Positions 17,721-27,379 of a DNA stretch of 64,000 nt are shown in pieces (positions within the stretch are counted from its first letter, which is position 1; the number at the start of each line of letters is the position of its first letter). Both the position numbers and the translations under genes were made by a program. Source of the DNA: Melioribacter roseus P3M-2 (GTDB lineage Bacteria; Bacteroidota; Ignavibacteria; Ignavibacteriales; Melioribacteraceae); assembly GCF_000279145.1 (NCBI RefSeq), contig NC_018178.1, forward strand, positions 620,001 to 684,000, given 5' to 3'. The notes below the pieces were generated by a model. It ran no database searches. It saw only the letters and a program-made list of their open reading frames with translations, and was not told the origin of the DNA.

Positions 17721-19562
17721 TTATTTACGGTTTTCGATTTTATCGTAGAAATCTTTCAGTACGAAATAAGCTTTCTTTTTAATGCCGGAGCTCGAAACCA
17801 GTCCTTTTCTGTTCCAGAAATTTTGATAGACCGGGTGCTGCCTTCTCGGCGAACGGAAATCGACCAGAATCCACGGGGTCATTCCTTTAATTTGCTTTTG
17901 TTTGCCGATCATTTCAAGTTGTTTCTTGTAGAAATACGCCTGATGTTCTTCCGACCAGACGGTAAGGCTGTCGGCATTATAACCCTGCAAAGCGCCGGCT
18001 CCGGTCTCGCTTATTACAACGGGTTTGTCGTATCCGAATTCCCAATTAATTTTACTGCATTTATCCGGCTTGCCGTCGTACCATCCGATATATTCGTTGA
18101 ACGACAAAACGTCGAGATATTTGCCGAGCGGGTCGTCCACCATATAAGTGAACGGTTCGTTTTCCTTGCGGTGCACTTCGAGCGCGGCGGAGATCAAACG
18201 TGAGCCGTCGAGTTCGCGCGCTCTTTCTGCGAGTTTACTCATAAAACGGATTCGCTCTTCGGTAACGGGCGTTTCGTTGCCCATCGACCAGATAATCACA
18301 TTTGCCCGGTTCCTGTCCCTTACTATCATCTCTTCCAATTGATTCATTGCGTTGCGGAATGTCGATTCGTTTTCCCATTGGATTGTCCAGTAGACCGGAA
18401 TTTCTTCCCACACCAGAAGACCCATTTTCTCGGCGGTTCTCACCATATATTCGTTGTGCGGATAGTGAGCCAGTCGCACGTAATTGCAGTTGAGCTCTTT
18501 AGCCCAATTTAGAAGCATCAAAGCTTCGGCTTCGCTGTACGCCCTTCCGGTTTTCAACGGGTTTTCCTCGTGCAGACAGATTCCCCTCAAAAAAACGGGT
18601 TTGCCGTTTAACAGAATATCCGTTCCTTTAACCGCTATAGTCCGGAATCCGATTTTATCTTTAAGCGTGTCGGTTTCCGTTTCTATTTTTATATTGTAGA
18701 GGAAAGGGTTTTCGGGGCTCCACAAATTCAATTTACCCGCGCGTATTTTAATTGTCGCATATCCGTTCGAGCCGGTTTTGAATTTATAATTAATATTTGC
18801 TTCTTCTATTCTGATCGTCCCGTTTTGCTCGTCTTTGGCTCCGTCGAGTTGAACGAAACCTTCAATCATTCCGAGGTCGTTATTGTTCAATTGCAACTTA
18901 CAATCCCGGATAAACGTAGCGTTGGTTTCGATCAAAAAGACGTCCCGCGTAATTCCTCCGTAATTCCACCAGTCGGTATTAACCGTGGGCACCCCGTCGA
19001 ATCTTCTTGAGTTATCGACTTTAACGACCACAAAATTTTCGCCGTCTTCCAATAAATCCGTAACTTCGAAATTGAATGGCGTAAAGCCGCCGATATGAAC
19101 GCCGAGCTTTTTGCCGTTGAAATAAACATGCGCTTCGTAATTGACTGCGCCGAAGTATAGGAAATATCTTTTATCGGATTTTTTCTTTACGTCGAAATCC
19201 CTTTTGAACCAGACCGTTCCCTCATAAAGTTTAAGCTCGTTTACCTGTGAATTCCAGTCGCCGGGAATCGTCATAGCCGGCGAGAGTTCGAAATCGTATT
19301 CGACGCGGTCCGTTTTATCCGCGGGCTTTCTATTGGAATAGAACCCGCCCGTACGGTCGCCGATCTCGTCGTACGGACGACGTCTGTAATCGTAAAATCC
19401 GTTTTCATACGGGTCGACTATATAATTCCATCTGCCGTCGAGCGAAATCAAATTTCTGTTGATTACGTTAGTTATAAGGTCGATCTTAGTTGAATTTTCA
19501 TTTTGAGAATAAAGAGAAGAAGAAAGCGTTAAAATAAGCAGAAGGATTGCCAAGCGCCTCAT
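17721..19562 (-). CDS. GH2 beta-glucuronidase/galactosidase-like enzyme
   Basis: This is a 613-residue exported enzyme starting at the ATG at 19562 (AAAGGGG ribosome site) with a signal peptide (MRRLAILLLILTLSSSLYSQ). It has the three GH2 modules: a sugar-binding jelly roll, an Ig-like domain, then a TIM barrel. The acid/base Glu is in IIWSMGNETPV, the nucleophile Glu in KPVVISETGAGAL, and LSFNEYIGWYDG resembles beta-glucuronidases. The C-terminal DFRSPRRQHPVYQNFWNRKG is also glucuronidase-like. With the nearby pectate lyase, an uronic-acid-releasing role (glucuronidase or galacturonidase) is plausible, but substrate specificity is inferred only. It is probably periplasmic. Confidence 0.87.
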   Translation of the reverse strand: MRRLAILLLILTLSSSLYSQNENSTKIDLITNVINRNLISLDGRWNYIVDPYENGFYDYRRRPYDEIGDRTGGFYSNRKPADKTDRVEYDFELSPAMTIPGDWNSQVNELKLYEGTVWFKRDFDVKKKSDKRYFLYFGAVNYEAHVYFNGKKLGVHIGGFTPFNFEVTDLLEDGENFVVVKVDNSRRFDGVPTVNTDWWNYGGITRDVFLIETNATFIRDCKLQLNNNDLGMIEGFVQLDGAKDEQNGTIRIEEANINYKFKTGSNGYATIKIRAGKLNLWSPENPFLYNIKIETETDTLKDKIGFRTIAVKGTDILLNGKPVFLRGICLHEENPLKTGRAYSEAEALMLLNWAKELNCNYVRLAHYPHNEYMVRTAEKMGLLVWEEIPVYWTIQWENESTFRNAMNQLEEMIVRDRNRANVIIWSMGNETPVTEERIRFMSKLAERARELDGSRLISAALEVHRKENEPFTYMVDDPLGKYLDVLSFNEYIGWYDGKPDKCSKINWEFGYDKPVVISETGAGALQGYNADSLTVWSEEHQAYFYKKQLEMIGKQKQIKGMTPWILVDFRSPRRQHPVYQNFWNRKGLVSSSGIKKKAYFVLKDFYDKIENRK

Positions 19563-19819
19563 TTTTTCCCCTTTGTATTTTTGTGGAATAATAACAAACG
19601 TTAATATAACCAATTTATCCCTCTTTTAAAGGAGGGTTATGTCGATTTTGATTTCTTATCCTACTTAAATGTCGGAGACATATACAATGTCGTAATCAAT
19701 TGTTTAAGGTGTTTAATTATGAATAATCTTTTAAGCGTTAGTTTTCGAATTTATACTGGAAGCAACAATAAAAAACATAATCTAAATATTATTTCTAAAT
19801 CTTATCAATCCGCGCAGAT

Positions 19820-22606
19820 TCAAAACAGTTCTTTCAATTGTCTTTCGTCGACGCTATACGAAGGGTTGAACGCATCCGACTTCATATAATTCACAATCGA
19901 TTTATAAAGACTGAACGCTTCCGGATAATCTGTGATTTTTTCCAGATCAGCCGTACACACAAGCAGCGAGCCTTTTCCTACTTTTAATTCGAAAATGAGT
20001 CCGAGTCTGTAATTCCGTTCGAGATTGTCGATAACGCTTACAATCGGCTTATAATTCTTTAGTTTGTTCAATATCAACGGACGCGAGGCTTTAATAATCG
20101 AAAACCATTGCCAGTTCGTATGAAAATCCGTCGGGAAATATTCGAACAAGGGATGATCCGGGTCGGTAAGAATTCCGAGCGTGCCCGGCGATACGGGCTT
20201 TTTGTTGTTCTCGCTTATGCTTTTGAACATGCCGTAATTCCAGAAATCGGGAGTGAACAGCCCCGCCAAACTTTTATTCTCAATCGTCTTATGATCGGGG
20301 AAAAGCAATACTTTATTTCCGCCGCGGAGTTTTTCAATTATTGCCTCGTCAATTTTATCGGCGACGGTTATATCCCCAAAATCAATTCTATTTTTTTCGG
20401 AAGGATAAACCCATAGAGGATACTCGTTTGCGTATTGAGCGTATTTCAACTTAAGATTAAAACGGGAGGGTTTATCTGCCGAGAGTTTAATTTCAATTTT
20501 TCCGGCGTCCGACAGCGTTCCCTGTTCGGATACGTAATTCTTTATAACTCCCGATTCAATTATATTTTTCCCGTCGGTCAATTCCCATTCGATATCATCC
20601 TCGATTTTTTTATCGGAATAATTTGCAATCTTTAAATTGCCTTCGAAAATCTCGTTCGACCGCCGGCAATACCCGGGAAATTCCAACAGCAGAACGACGT
20701 CGTTGCAGGATTGTTTCCATTTATCTACCGATACTACGCCCTTACCGTCCATAAACGCGTCGAGAATACCGACCAGCGCCGTACCCTGTCCGGGAAAATC
20801 CTGCAGATCGAGCAACTGGAACCCCGCCATATTCTTTGTTCTCAATGCGGCTTCCATCTCAGCTTTGTAGCAGATAGCCGACCAGGCGCCGGAGGCTCTT
20901 CTAAATTCTTTATCCATATCCTCCAAGCCGTTCCGAATCATTCTTTTGCGAAATATTTCCAGATTCCACGGCTTCAAAACTCCCGTGTACTTTTTAATTT
21001 CGGAGTAGTCCGGATAAATCTGATACTGCCCCACTTCGTGACTGATAACCGGAATTTTGATTTTGCTTACGGGATAGTCGAAATTTATTCGAGTCGAAGG
21101 ATAAAAACCGTTAAGAATTCCCCCTTCTCTGGAATCTGCAAAAGCCTGCGAAAGACGCAGGTGTGTCAATACTGTATCGCGTTCGTAAGGAGTTCTGGCG
21201 CCGATATAATAGTCGGAAATTTCTTCGGGTTCGCGATACCCGATATTGTTATTTGCGCCCGTCGTATAGAGCAGAGTCGAGTCGATAGATTTCAATTCAG
21301 TTATAATCTTCACAACGCGTTCATGTCCCGACCAGATTTCGTTGCCCGCGCCGAACATTACAAACGAAGGATGATTGGCGTAACTGCTCAGCATACCGAC
21401 GCCTTCTTTTTTAAGGCGTTCTGCGACCGAGTCGGATTCGAGTCCGCCCCAGAAAGGGAGTTCAGCCTGAAGATATATCCCCACGCGGTCGGCGGCTTCG
21501 AATGCCGCTTCCGGCGGACAATAGCTGTGGAATCTGTAATGGTTGATCCCGTACGACTTTGCAATTTCGAATATTCTCATCCAGCTTTCGACGTCCGTGG
21601 GAGTGTAACCGGTCAACGGAAAAACAGCCGCGTCGTGTTTGCCTCTCAAGAACGTTTTCCTTCCGTTTACAGAGAATTGCTTTCTTTCGGCTTTGAATTC
21701 TCTCATCCCGAATTTAACCGTTTTGGCGTCGATAATTTTTCCGTTTTTGATAAGAGCGGTCAGTTCGTAAAGAGGTTGACGATATTCGTCCCATAATTTC
21801 GGACTTTCGTCGAAATAATATGCGACGCGAATTACGGAGTCCGCGCTAACTTTATATTCGATCGACTTGAGTTCGTCTTTTCTTCCGTCCTCGATTAACG
21901 ACATCTTTAATTCCACTTCGATTTCTGGAATCTCCAATCCGTTTTCGAGTTTGATTTCCACAGCGGCTTTTTTATTAGCGATATCGGGCTTAACGCTCAA
22001 ACCTTTTATAAATGTTTTTTCTGTCGCTTCGATAAATATCTTTCCTATAATTCCGTTCCAGTTGGTTTGAGTGTCGTCGCTGTAAATATGAGCGTTGCCG
22101 TAAGGAGTCAGTTTGAGGTCGTTGTCGATTCTCAACGTAATGAAATGAGTTCCGGGAGTGAGAACGTCTGAAATATCATAGCGCTGCGGCGACTGCAGCA
22201 AGTACGAATTGCCGATGAATTTATCGTCGATCCAGAGCGTCGAAGGTTTTGTTCTTTCGAGCGTAAGTACTATATGCTTGCCTTTGAAATTATCGGGCGC
22301 TACAATTTTCTTGCGGTACCACGCCGCGCCTTCGTACTTATATTCCCTGTTCAAATGGAGAGTCGTCGTATCGTTATTGATGTATCCTTTTTTGTTCGAG
22401 TCGGTTGTGCCCGGCAGCGAAACGGAATCGGATAAATCCCCGGCGTACCATTTTTCATCAATCCCTTTATTATCCGGATCGAGTTCGAATTGCCACGTCC
22501 CCGAAAGATCGATTGAATTCCTGACGAATTGCTTTTCGCTTCCGCATGATAAAACGGCAAGAATCAGGGAAGTTGTAAATAACAGTTTAATAAACTTATA
22601 ATTCAT
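19820..22606 (-). CDS. GH2 family glycoside hydrolase, lipoprotein
   Basis: This is a 928-residue protein. The N-terminus is a lipoprotein signal (lipobox LSCG, Cys near residue 21), so it is membrane-anchored, probably facing the periplasm or surface. The GH2 sugar-binding domain begins SIDLSGTWQFELDP. The TIM barrel has RGKHDAAVFPLTGYTP, the acid/base Glu in VMFGAGNEIWSG and the nucleophile Glu in PVISHEVGQYQ. A C-terminal extension of about 230 residues contains an alpha/beta, amidotransferase-like fold of the sort used as trimerisation or accessory domain in large beta-galactosidases. The linkage attacked is not clear. A 257-base gap without genes separates it from the smaller GH2 gene. 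Confidence 0.85.
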   Translation of the reverse strand: MNYKFIKLLFTTSLILAVLSCGSEKQFVRNSIDLSGTWQFELDPDNKGIDEKWYAGDLSDSVSLPGTTDSNKKGYINNDTTTLHLNREYKYEGAAWYRKKIVAPDNFKGKHIVLTLERTKPSTLWIDDKFIGNSYLLQSPQRYDISDVLTPGTHFITLRIDNDLKLTPYGNAHIYSDDTQTNWNGIIGKIFIEATEKTFIKGLSVKPDIANKKAAVEIKLENGLEIPEIEVELKMSLIEDGRKDELKSIEYKVSADSVIRVAYYFDESPKLWDEYRQPLYELTALIKNGKIIDAKTVKFGMREFKAERKQFSVNGRKTFLRGKHDAAVFPLTGYTPTDVESWMRIFEIAKSYGINHYRFHSYCPPEAAFEAADRVGIYLQAELPFWGGLESDSVAERLKKEGVGMLSSYANHPSFVMFGAGNEIWSGHERVVKIITELKSIDSTLLYTTGANNNIGYREPEEISDYYIGARTPYERDTVLTHLRLSQAFADSREGGILNGFYPSTRINFDYPVSKIKIPVISHEVGQYQIYPDYSEIKKYTGVLKPWNLEIFRKRMIRNGLEDMDKEFRRASGAWSAICYKAEMEAALRTKNMAGFQLLDLQDFPGQGTALVGILDAFMDGKGVVSVDKWKQSCNDVVLLLEFPGYCRRSNEIFEGNLKIANYSDKKIEDDIEWELTDGKNIIESGVIKNYVSEQGTLSDAGKIEIKLSADKPSRFNLKLKYAQYANEYPLWVYPSEKNRIDFGDITVADKIDEAIIEKLRGGNKVLLFPDHKTIENKSLAGLFTPDFWNYGMFKSISENNKKPVSPGTLGILTDPDHPLFEYFPTDFHTNWQWFSIIKASRPLILNKLKNYKPIVSVIDNLERNYRLGLIFELKVGKGSLLVCTADLEKITDYPEAFSLYKSIVNYMKSDAFNPSYSVDERQLKELF

Positions 22607-22657
22607 TTTGCCCGTTCGTATTTGTTGAAAGTTAATAAAAACAATACCGTATTAACG

Positions 22658-23863
22658 TCATGTTTCCTTCCGGCTGAGATTGTTTACCACGACAGCGCCG
22701 CACGAATCGCTCCATACGTTTACCGTCGTACGCACCATATCAAGGAGTCTGTCGACTGCCAGAACAAGTCCGACGCCTTCGAGCGGCAGACCGACGGCTT
22801 TCAAAATAATCGTAATCATAACGAAGCCGGCCATCGGAATAGCCGCCGCTCCGATCGAAGCCAGAACCGTCGTTAACAATACGATAATTAATTGAATAAA
22901 AGTCAGTTCTATGCCGTATGCCTGTGCTATAAAGATAACGGCTACGGCTTCGTAGAGCGCAGTTCCGTCCATATTTACCGTGGCTCCTATCGGCAGTACG
23001 AAATTAGCAACTTTCGGTTCCACTTTATCGTTATTGATTACGCATTCCATTGTAATCGGCAGAGTAGCCATCGAAGAGCTCGTAAAAAACGCCGTCTCGA
23101 TGGCAAGCAGCATATTCTTGAAATGAAGCCACGGATTCATTCCTCCGAACATGGAAAGAATTACCGGGAGAGTCACAAAGGCATGGAAAAGGAGCCCTCC
23201 GAGAACGGTAAAGAAATATTTCATCAATCCGATAATCGCATCGAAGCCGGTTTCCGCCACAATGCCGGCTACAATTCCGAAGACGCCCACGGGCGCAAGC
23301 CAGATAATCCAGCGCACCATTTCCATCATTATATTGAATCCGCCCTGGAAAAAGTCGTTATAAAACGTCCTGTATTTATCCTGAAACCGCATAATGATCA
23401 GCGAGAACAAAATCATAAAAAAGATTACCTGAATTACATTGCCTTCCGCCATTGCACTGATCGGATTGGTCGGAATAATGTCGATCAGGATATCGAGAAT
23501 GCTTCCTTCTGCGGCGGGAATGTTTTCCACGTTTGCCGATACGAGATTCGTAACGTTCGAACCGGGTTTTACGAGCGTAACGAGAATTTGCCCGGTTATA
23601 ATGGCAAGCGTTGTGGTGGTGACATAATAAAGGAATGTTTTAACGCCTAGTTTCCTCAATTCCTTCCCGGATTCGATATTCAAAATTCCGCTGGCAATCG
23701 AAAAGATGATTATCGGCATTACAATCATTTTCAAAGAATTGATAAAAATCGCAGCCGCCGGATTTGCAACGGGCAGAATGCTTTCCCTGAAGAGATAGCC
23801 GAATAAAACGCCGAATACAAAACCGGCAAAAATCCAGAAAGTGAGAGATTTCAATAACTTCAT
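22658..23863 (-). CDS. Dicarboxylate/amino acid:cation symporter (DAACS family)
   Basis: This is a 401-residue protein with eight or more hydrophobic helices. It carries the family signatures AFFTSSSMATLPITM (serine-rich re-entrant loop) and PIGATVNMDGTALYEA (NMDGT substrate/cation site), both near residues 240-300, and MVRTTVNVWSDSCGAVVV near the C-terminus. Members import C4-dicarboxylates, glutamate or aspartate with Na+ or H+. The precise substrate is not fixed by the sequence. It is a single leftward gene followed by a 50-base gap to the GH2 gene. The 249 bases on its upstream side (23864-24112) contain no credible gene. Confidence 0.92.
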   Translation of the reverse strand: MKLLKSLTFWIFAGFVFGVLFGYLFRESILPVANPAAAIFINSLKMIVMPIIIFSIASGILNIESGKELRKLGVKTFLYYVTTTTLAIITGQILVTLVKPGSNVTNLVSANVENIPAAEGSILDILIDIIPTNPISAMAEGNVIQVIFFMILFSLIIMRFQDKYRTFYNDFFQGGFNIMMEMVRWIIWLAPVGVFGIVAGIVAETGFDAIIGLMKYFFTVLGGLLFHAFVTLPVILSMFGGMNPWLHFKNMLLAIETAFFTSSSMATLPITMECVINNDKVEPKVANFVLPIGATVNMDGTALYEAVAVIFIAQAYGIELTFIQLIIVLLTTVLASIGAAAIPMAGFVMITIILKAVGLPLEGVGLVLAVDRLLDMVRTTVNVWSDSCGAVVVNNLSRKET

Positions 23864-24112
23864 AAAAACACCCCGAATTTTTAACGGAAAAAAGAGTTCT
23901 CCCGACAGTCCTTCGCCTCAGACTCAAAGACCGATATTTAACCGGGAAAATTATAATCTCAATATAATAAAAAGAGAGGGACGGGCATAAAGTAGAAGAG
24001 AAGTTAGCAAGAATCCAAGCCCATTTGAATCTGGCGAGCGGCAACTATTTAGATTTCTACGAAAATAGTTTTTCTAAAAAGTAAGAAATAAAAAATGAGC
24101 GGGACGACAACT

Positions 24113-24778
24113 TTATTCCGTAGCTAATTTCGCAATATCTTCACATTCTAATATTTTTTTAGTATATCCGTAAAGCGATGCATTTATCATCGCTTTCCCC
24201 AGCTCCTCAAGAGTAACTACAAATTTGGGAAACAACGCTTTCCAAACGGGATAAAGCGGCGCAAACAATTTATAGGCTTTATTAGTGTTTTTCAATCCTT
24301 TTATAGGCTGAATATAACCCGGTCTGAACATATAAGCGTCTTTGAATCCCAATTTGAGCAAATCGTTTTCCGTTTTACCTTTAATACGCGCCCACATTAT
24401 TCTTCCTTTTTCTGTGCTGTCAGTTCCGGAACCTGAAACGTAACAAAAGGTCATATCCGGATTTAGCTTTAATAACTTTTTTGCAAAATTGATTGTTAAA
24501 TCATAGGTGATGTGTTTGTATTCTTCTTCCTTTTTACCGATTGATGAAACGCCTGCACAGAAATAACATGCATTATATCCTTTCAACTCTTTTTCAATTG
24601 ATGAAAGATCAAAAAAATCTTTGAGAATAATTTCTTTCAATTTATCGCGCTCTACTCCGCAGGTTTTGCGGTTTATTACTAATACGGATTCTACCTCAGG
24701 ATGCAGAAGGCATTCGTGCAGAACGCCTTCTCCGACCATTCCGGTTGCACCTGTTATGATTGCTTTAATTTTTTTCAT
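24113..24778 (-). CDS. NAD(P)-binding epimerase-like oxidoreductase
   Basis: This is a 221-residue protein with a Rossmann nucleotide-binding motif at the N-terminus (AIITGATGMVGEGVL). It has CYFCAGVSS in place of the usual second glycine turn and YVSGSGTDSTEKGR before the catalytic-type region. It resembles small atypical SDR/NmrA-like epimerases of unknown substrate. It is the last gene of a leftward operon that begins downstream of the TetR regulator at 29196. The gap to the previous gene is 21 bases. Confidence 0.78.
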   Translation of the reverse strand: MKKIKAIITGATGMVGEGVLHECLLHPEVESVLVINRKTCGVERDKLKEIILKDFFDLSSIEKELKGYNACYFCAGVSSIGKKEEEYKHITYDLTINFAKKLLKLNPDMTFCYVSGSGTDSTEKGRIMWARIKGKTENDLLKLGFKDAYMFRPGYIQPIKGLKNTNKAYKLFAPLYPVWKALFPKFVVTLEELGKAMINASLYGYTKKILECEDIAKLATE

Positions 24779-24799
24779 ACTGCTAATTAAACTATCAAA

Positions 24800-25312
24800 T
24801 TAATTTATTTCTTTTATTTCTACTGATTCTAATTGCTTTTTATAGACTTTGAGTCTGGCATTAGCGTTACTGTCTACGAGTAAAATAACCACTAACATTG
24901 CAATTGTTGTGATACTGATAGCCCGCCAAATTGGCTTGTCGATAAAAATAATTAACAAAGCTGCCACGGCAATGATTGCAGGAAAAACTTTGATAGCAAT
25001 TGTTTGATACTCTTCCATTGTTTTTTCGACACGGGTTATTTCCGATTGCACGAAAGCAGATGTGTCCTTGCTGTATTCTGCAGGAAAGCTTTTGGCTCTT
25101 GAATTGTTTGAAATGAATAATCCAAGTCCAATTGTTAAAAGCAAGATGCCAGCCACCAGCGTAGGGAGTATATATGCTTTGGCTAGTTCAGTCTTTCCCA
25201 ATTGCCCAAAACCTACGCTTGCAGCTAAGAACATTACTCCGAACAGGATAAAAAATGATGTTGAAAAAGCTTCTGCTTTCGCCCATTCCGTTGCTGTTTT
25301 TAAAATATCCAT
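24800..25312 (-). CDS. Four-helix membrane protein of unknown function
   Basis: This is a 170-residue protein with four predicted transmembrane segments (SFFILFGVMFLAASVGF, ILPTLVAGILLLTIGLGLF, VFPAIIAVAALLIIF, ISITTIAMLVVILLV). It has a soluble, charged loop of about 40 residues between the second and third (RVEKTMEEYQ). No catalytic motif is seen. It sits between an SDR and an epimerase-like gene with 21-base gaps on each side, so it is probably part of the same TetR-controlled operon. Confidence 0.6.
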   Translation of the reverse strand: MDILKTATEWAKAEAFSTSFFILFGVMFLAASVGFGQLGKTELAKAYILPTLVAGILLLTIGLGLFISNNSRAKSFPAEYSKDTSAFVQSEITRVEKTMEEYQTIAIKVFPAIIAVAALLIIFIDKPIWRAISITTIAMLVVILLVDSNANARLKVYKKQLESVEIKEIN

Positions 25313-25333
25313 TTTAATTCCTGCTTTTTTAAT

Positions 25334-26284
25334 TTATAAATTCCATTTAAATTCAACAGCCTTTTCTGAAATATCCCATAATTTCTCCGCTGCCTTTTTA
25401 TCCTTTGCGAAGGGTTCCAATTTGCATTCTCCAACCGGGCCTGTCCAGTAACCCCGTCCGGTAGGCCCATAAAACCCTTCTTGGTTCAGGTCCTCTTCTG
25501 TAGCGCACATTACTTCCGGATATGATCCTTTTACGGCTGATTGTACAAAAGGAGACAGCGTCATCAAAAACCATATAAAACGCATAATCAAGCTGCCGCT
25601 TGTTTTAATCAATGAAGTTCTGGAAGCGCCCGGGTGGCAAGCATAAACTTTCACATCGTTCCTGCCGGCTTTTTTCAATCTGTCTTGCAATTCATAGACG
25701 GACATAATCTGCGCCAATTTGCTTTGGCTGTAAGCGTCGTTCGCATTGTAATCCTTGTCCCTGTTCAAGTTGTCAAATTTGATAGTTTTTAGTCCCAACT
25801 TATAACCCATACTGCCAACCGTCACGATGCGTCCTTTTGATTTTTCAATGAGCGAGAAAAGCAAACCTTGCAGCAGAAAGTGACCGAAATGGTTTACTCC
25901 CAGTTGACTTTCAAAACCGTCAACGGTCAATTGCCGTTTGGGCACTTGTGCGATTGCCGCGTTGCAGATCAGAGCGTCAATTCGCGGGACATTTTCCAGA
26001 ACTTCCTCCGCGGCTTTTCGCACCGAAGCCAGGTCTCCCAAATCTATTTGAATAGAGAATGCGTCTATATCGTCGCCCAATTCATTTTTCAGCCCGGCGA
26101 TTACCTCTGCGGATTTTTGAACGTTACGGTTCAACATAACAACTTTAGCGCCTTTGGAAAGAAGTATTTTTGACGCTTCAAAACCCGTCCCACTGGTAGC
26201 GCCTGTGATTACGTATATTTTTCTTATGAGCGAACCGATTCGCTCAGGCGTCCAGCCTTTTGATCCGAATTTATTTTTGTTCAA
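25334..26284 (-). CDS. Short-chain dehydrogenase/reductase
   Basis: This is a 316-residue Rossmann-fold enzyme with the cofactor motif TGATSGTGFEASKILL (TGxxxGxG) near residue 33 and the structural motif CNAAIA (NAG-like). The active-site Tyr-Lys pair is in AYSQSKLAQIM, with the catalytic Ser upstream in VTVGSMGYK. The C-terminal part (HPGASRTSL) is like protochlorophyllide-reductase/retinol-dehydrogenase type SDRs. The substrate is unknown. It lies in a five-gene leftward operon with an aldo-keto reductase and an MBL hydrolase, suggesting a detoxification role. Confidence 0.87.
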   Translation of the reverse strand: MNKNKFGSKGWTPERIGSLIRKIYVITGATSGTGFEASKILLSKGAKVVMLNRNVQKSAEVIAGLKNELGDDIDAFSIQIDLGDLASVRKAAEEVLENVPRIDALICNAAIAQVPKRQLTVDGFESQLGVNHFGHFLLQGLLFSLIEKSKGRIVTVGSMGYKLGLKTIKFDNLNRDKDYNANDAYSQSKLAQIMSVYELQDRLKKAGRNDVKVYACHPGASRTSLIKTSGSLIMRFIWFLMTLSPFVQSAVKGSYPEVMCATEEDLNQEGFYGPTGRGYWTGPVGECKLEPFAKDKKAAEKLWDISEKAVEFKWNL

Positions 26285-26342
26285 TTCTCCTATTCCTTAT
26301 TTTGTTTATCGTATACATCAATCGAATAAAGTCATTTTACCT

Positions 26343-27365
26343 CTAGGTAAATCTGCTAAACAGATCGTCGCCCCGCTTCATTGATGGCAACCAGTTTGGA
26401 TATTCAGGCGCTATTGCGCTTACATCGTCAAGCTGTTTCATTTCTTCGTCGGTCAATTCAATATCGACTGATTTTAAATTGTCAATCAATTGCTCTTCCC
26501 TCCGCGCTCCGATTATTACGCTTGTTACGCCTTGTTTGTGTAAGAGCCAAGCTAAAGCAATTTGCGCTACGGAAGCGTTTTTGCTTTCCGCAATCTCTTT
26601 TAATTTGTCAATAACGGCAAATCCCTTCTCTTTATTGACCGGCGGAAAATCGAAGTTTTTTCTTCTTCCTTCAGCTTCGCTTTCACGAGTGAATTTGCCG
26701 CTCAAAAATCCGCCTGCCAGAGGACTCCAGATTAAAGTACCCAAACCGAGGTCAATTGCCGCGGGTAGAATTTCTCTTTCCAATTCACGTCCAACCAATG
26801 AATAATAGGCTTGAACGGAGCAGAACCTTTCAAGATTATATAATTTCGAAACGCCGTCGGCTTTTGCGATTTGCCAAGCGTTAAAGTTAGATAACCCGAT
26901 ATACCGCACTTTTCCCTGGCGGACTAAATCATCCAGCGCGCGCAATGTTTCTTCTATTGGCGTTGTTGTATCCCAGTTATGAACCTGATAAAGGTCGATA
27001 TAATCTGTTCCAAGCCGTTTCAAGCTGGCTTCGACTTCGCGCATAATCGCCAGTCTGCTTGCGCCAAGCGAGTTTGCTGATTTGCCGAACGGGTTATAAA
27101 CCTTTGTTGCAATAAGCGCCTCTTTTCTCTTGCTACCCAACGCTTTTCCGAGCATAATTTCAGATTCGCCGAAGTTATAAACGTTGGCGGTATCAAAAAG
27201 ATTTATTCCGGCATCCAAGGATAAATTTACCATCTTAGTTGCAAGTTCCTGTCCGGTTGCGCCGATCATTTGCGCAAAAGGTCCTTCTTTTTCACCGAAG
27301 GTCATTGTTCCGAGCGTAAGTTCAGAAACATAAAGACCGGTGTTTCCCAACGGTTTGTATTTCAT
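26343..27365 (-). CDS. Aldo/keto reductase
   Basis: This is a 340-residue TIM-barrel NADPH-dependent oxidoreductase. The catalytic Asp and Tyr are in LFDTANVYNFGESE, the Lys in LIATKV and the His in IDLYQVHNWD. NADP contacts are in SNFNAWQ and IIGARREEQL. It fits the YajO/Tas-like AKR group that reduces aldehydes and ketones. It overlaps no neighbour: 14 bases separate it from the MBL gene and 58 from the SDR. Regulation is probably by the TetR protein encoded at the head of the cluster. Confidence 0.9.
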   Translation of the reverse strand: MKYKPLGNTGLYVSELTLGTMTFGEKEGPFAQMIGATGQELATKMVNLSLDAGINLFDTANVYNFGESEIMLGKALGSKRKEALIATKVYNPFGKSANSLGASRLAIMREVEASLKRLGTDYIDLYQVHNWDTTTPIEETLRALDDLVRQGKVRYIGLSNFNAWQIAKADGVSKLYNLERFCSVQAYYSLVGRELEREILPAAIDLGLGTLIWSPLAGGFLSGKFTRESEAEGRRKNFDFPPVNKEKGFAVIDKLKEIAESKNASVAQIALAWLLHKQGVTSVIIGARREEQLIDNLKSVDIELTDEEMKQLDDVSAIAPEYPNWLPSMKRGDDLFSRFT

Positions 27366-27379
27366 TTTTCATTCTCCCT

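Noticed and set aside
20711-21796. 361-codon plus-strand frame opposite the 928-residue GH2 gene
   Set aside because: It is the complementary reading of a GC-rich coding region; the opposite strand has clear GH2 motifs.
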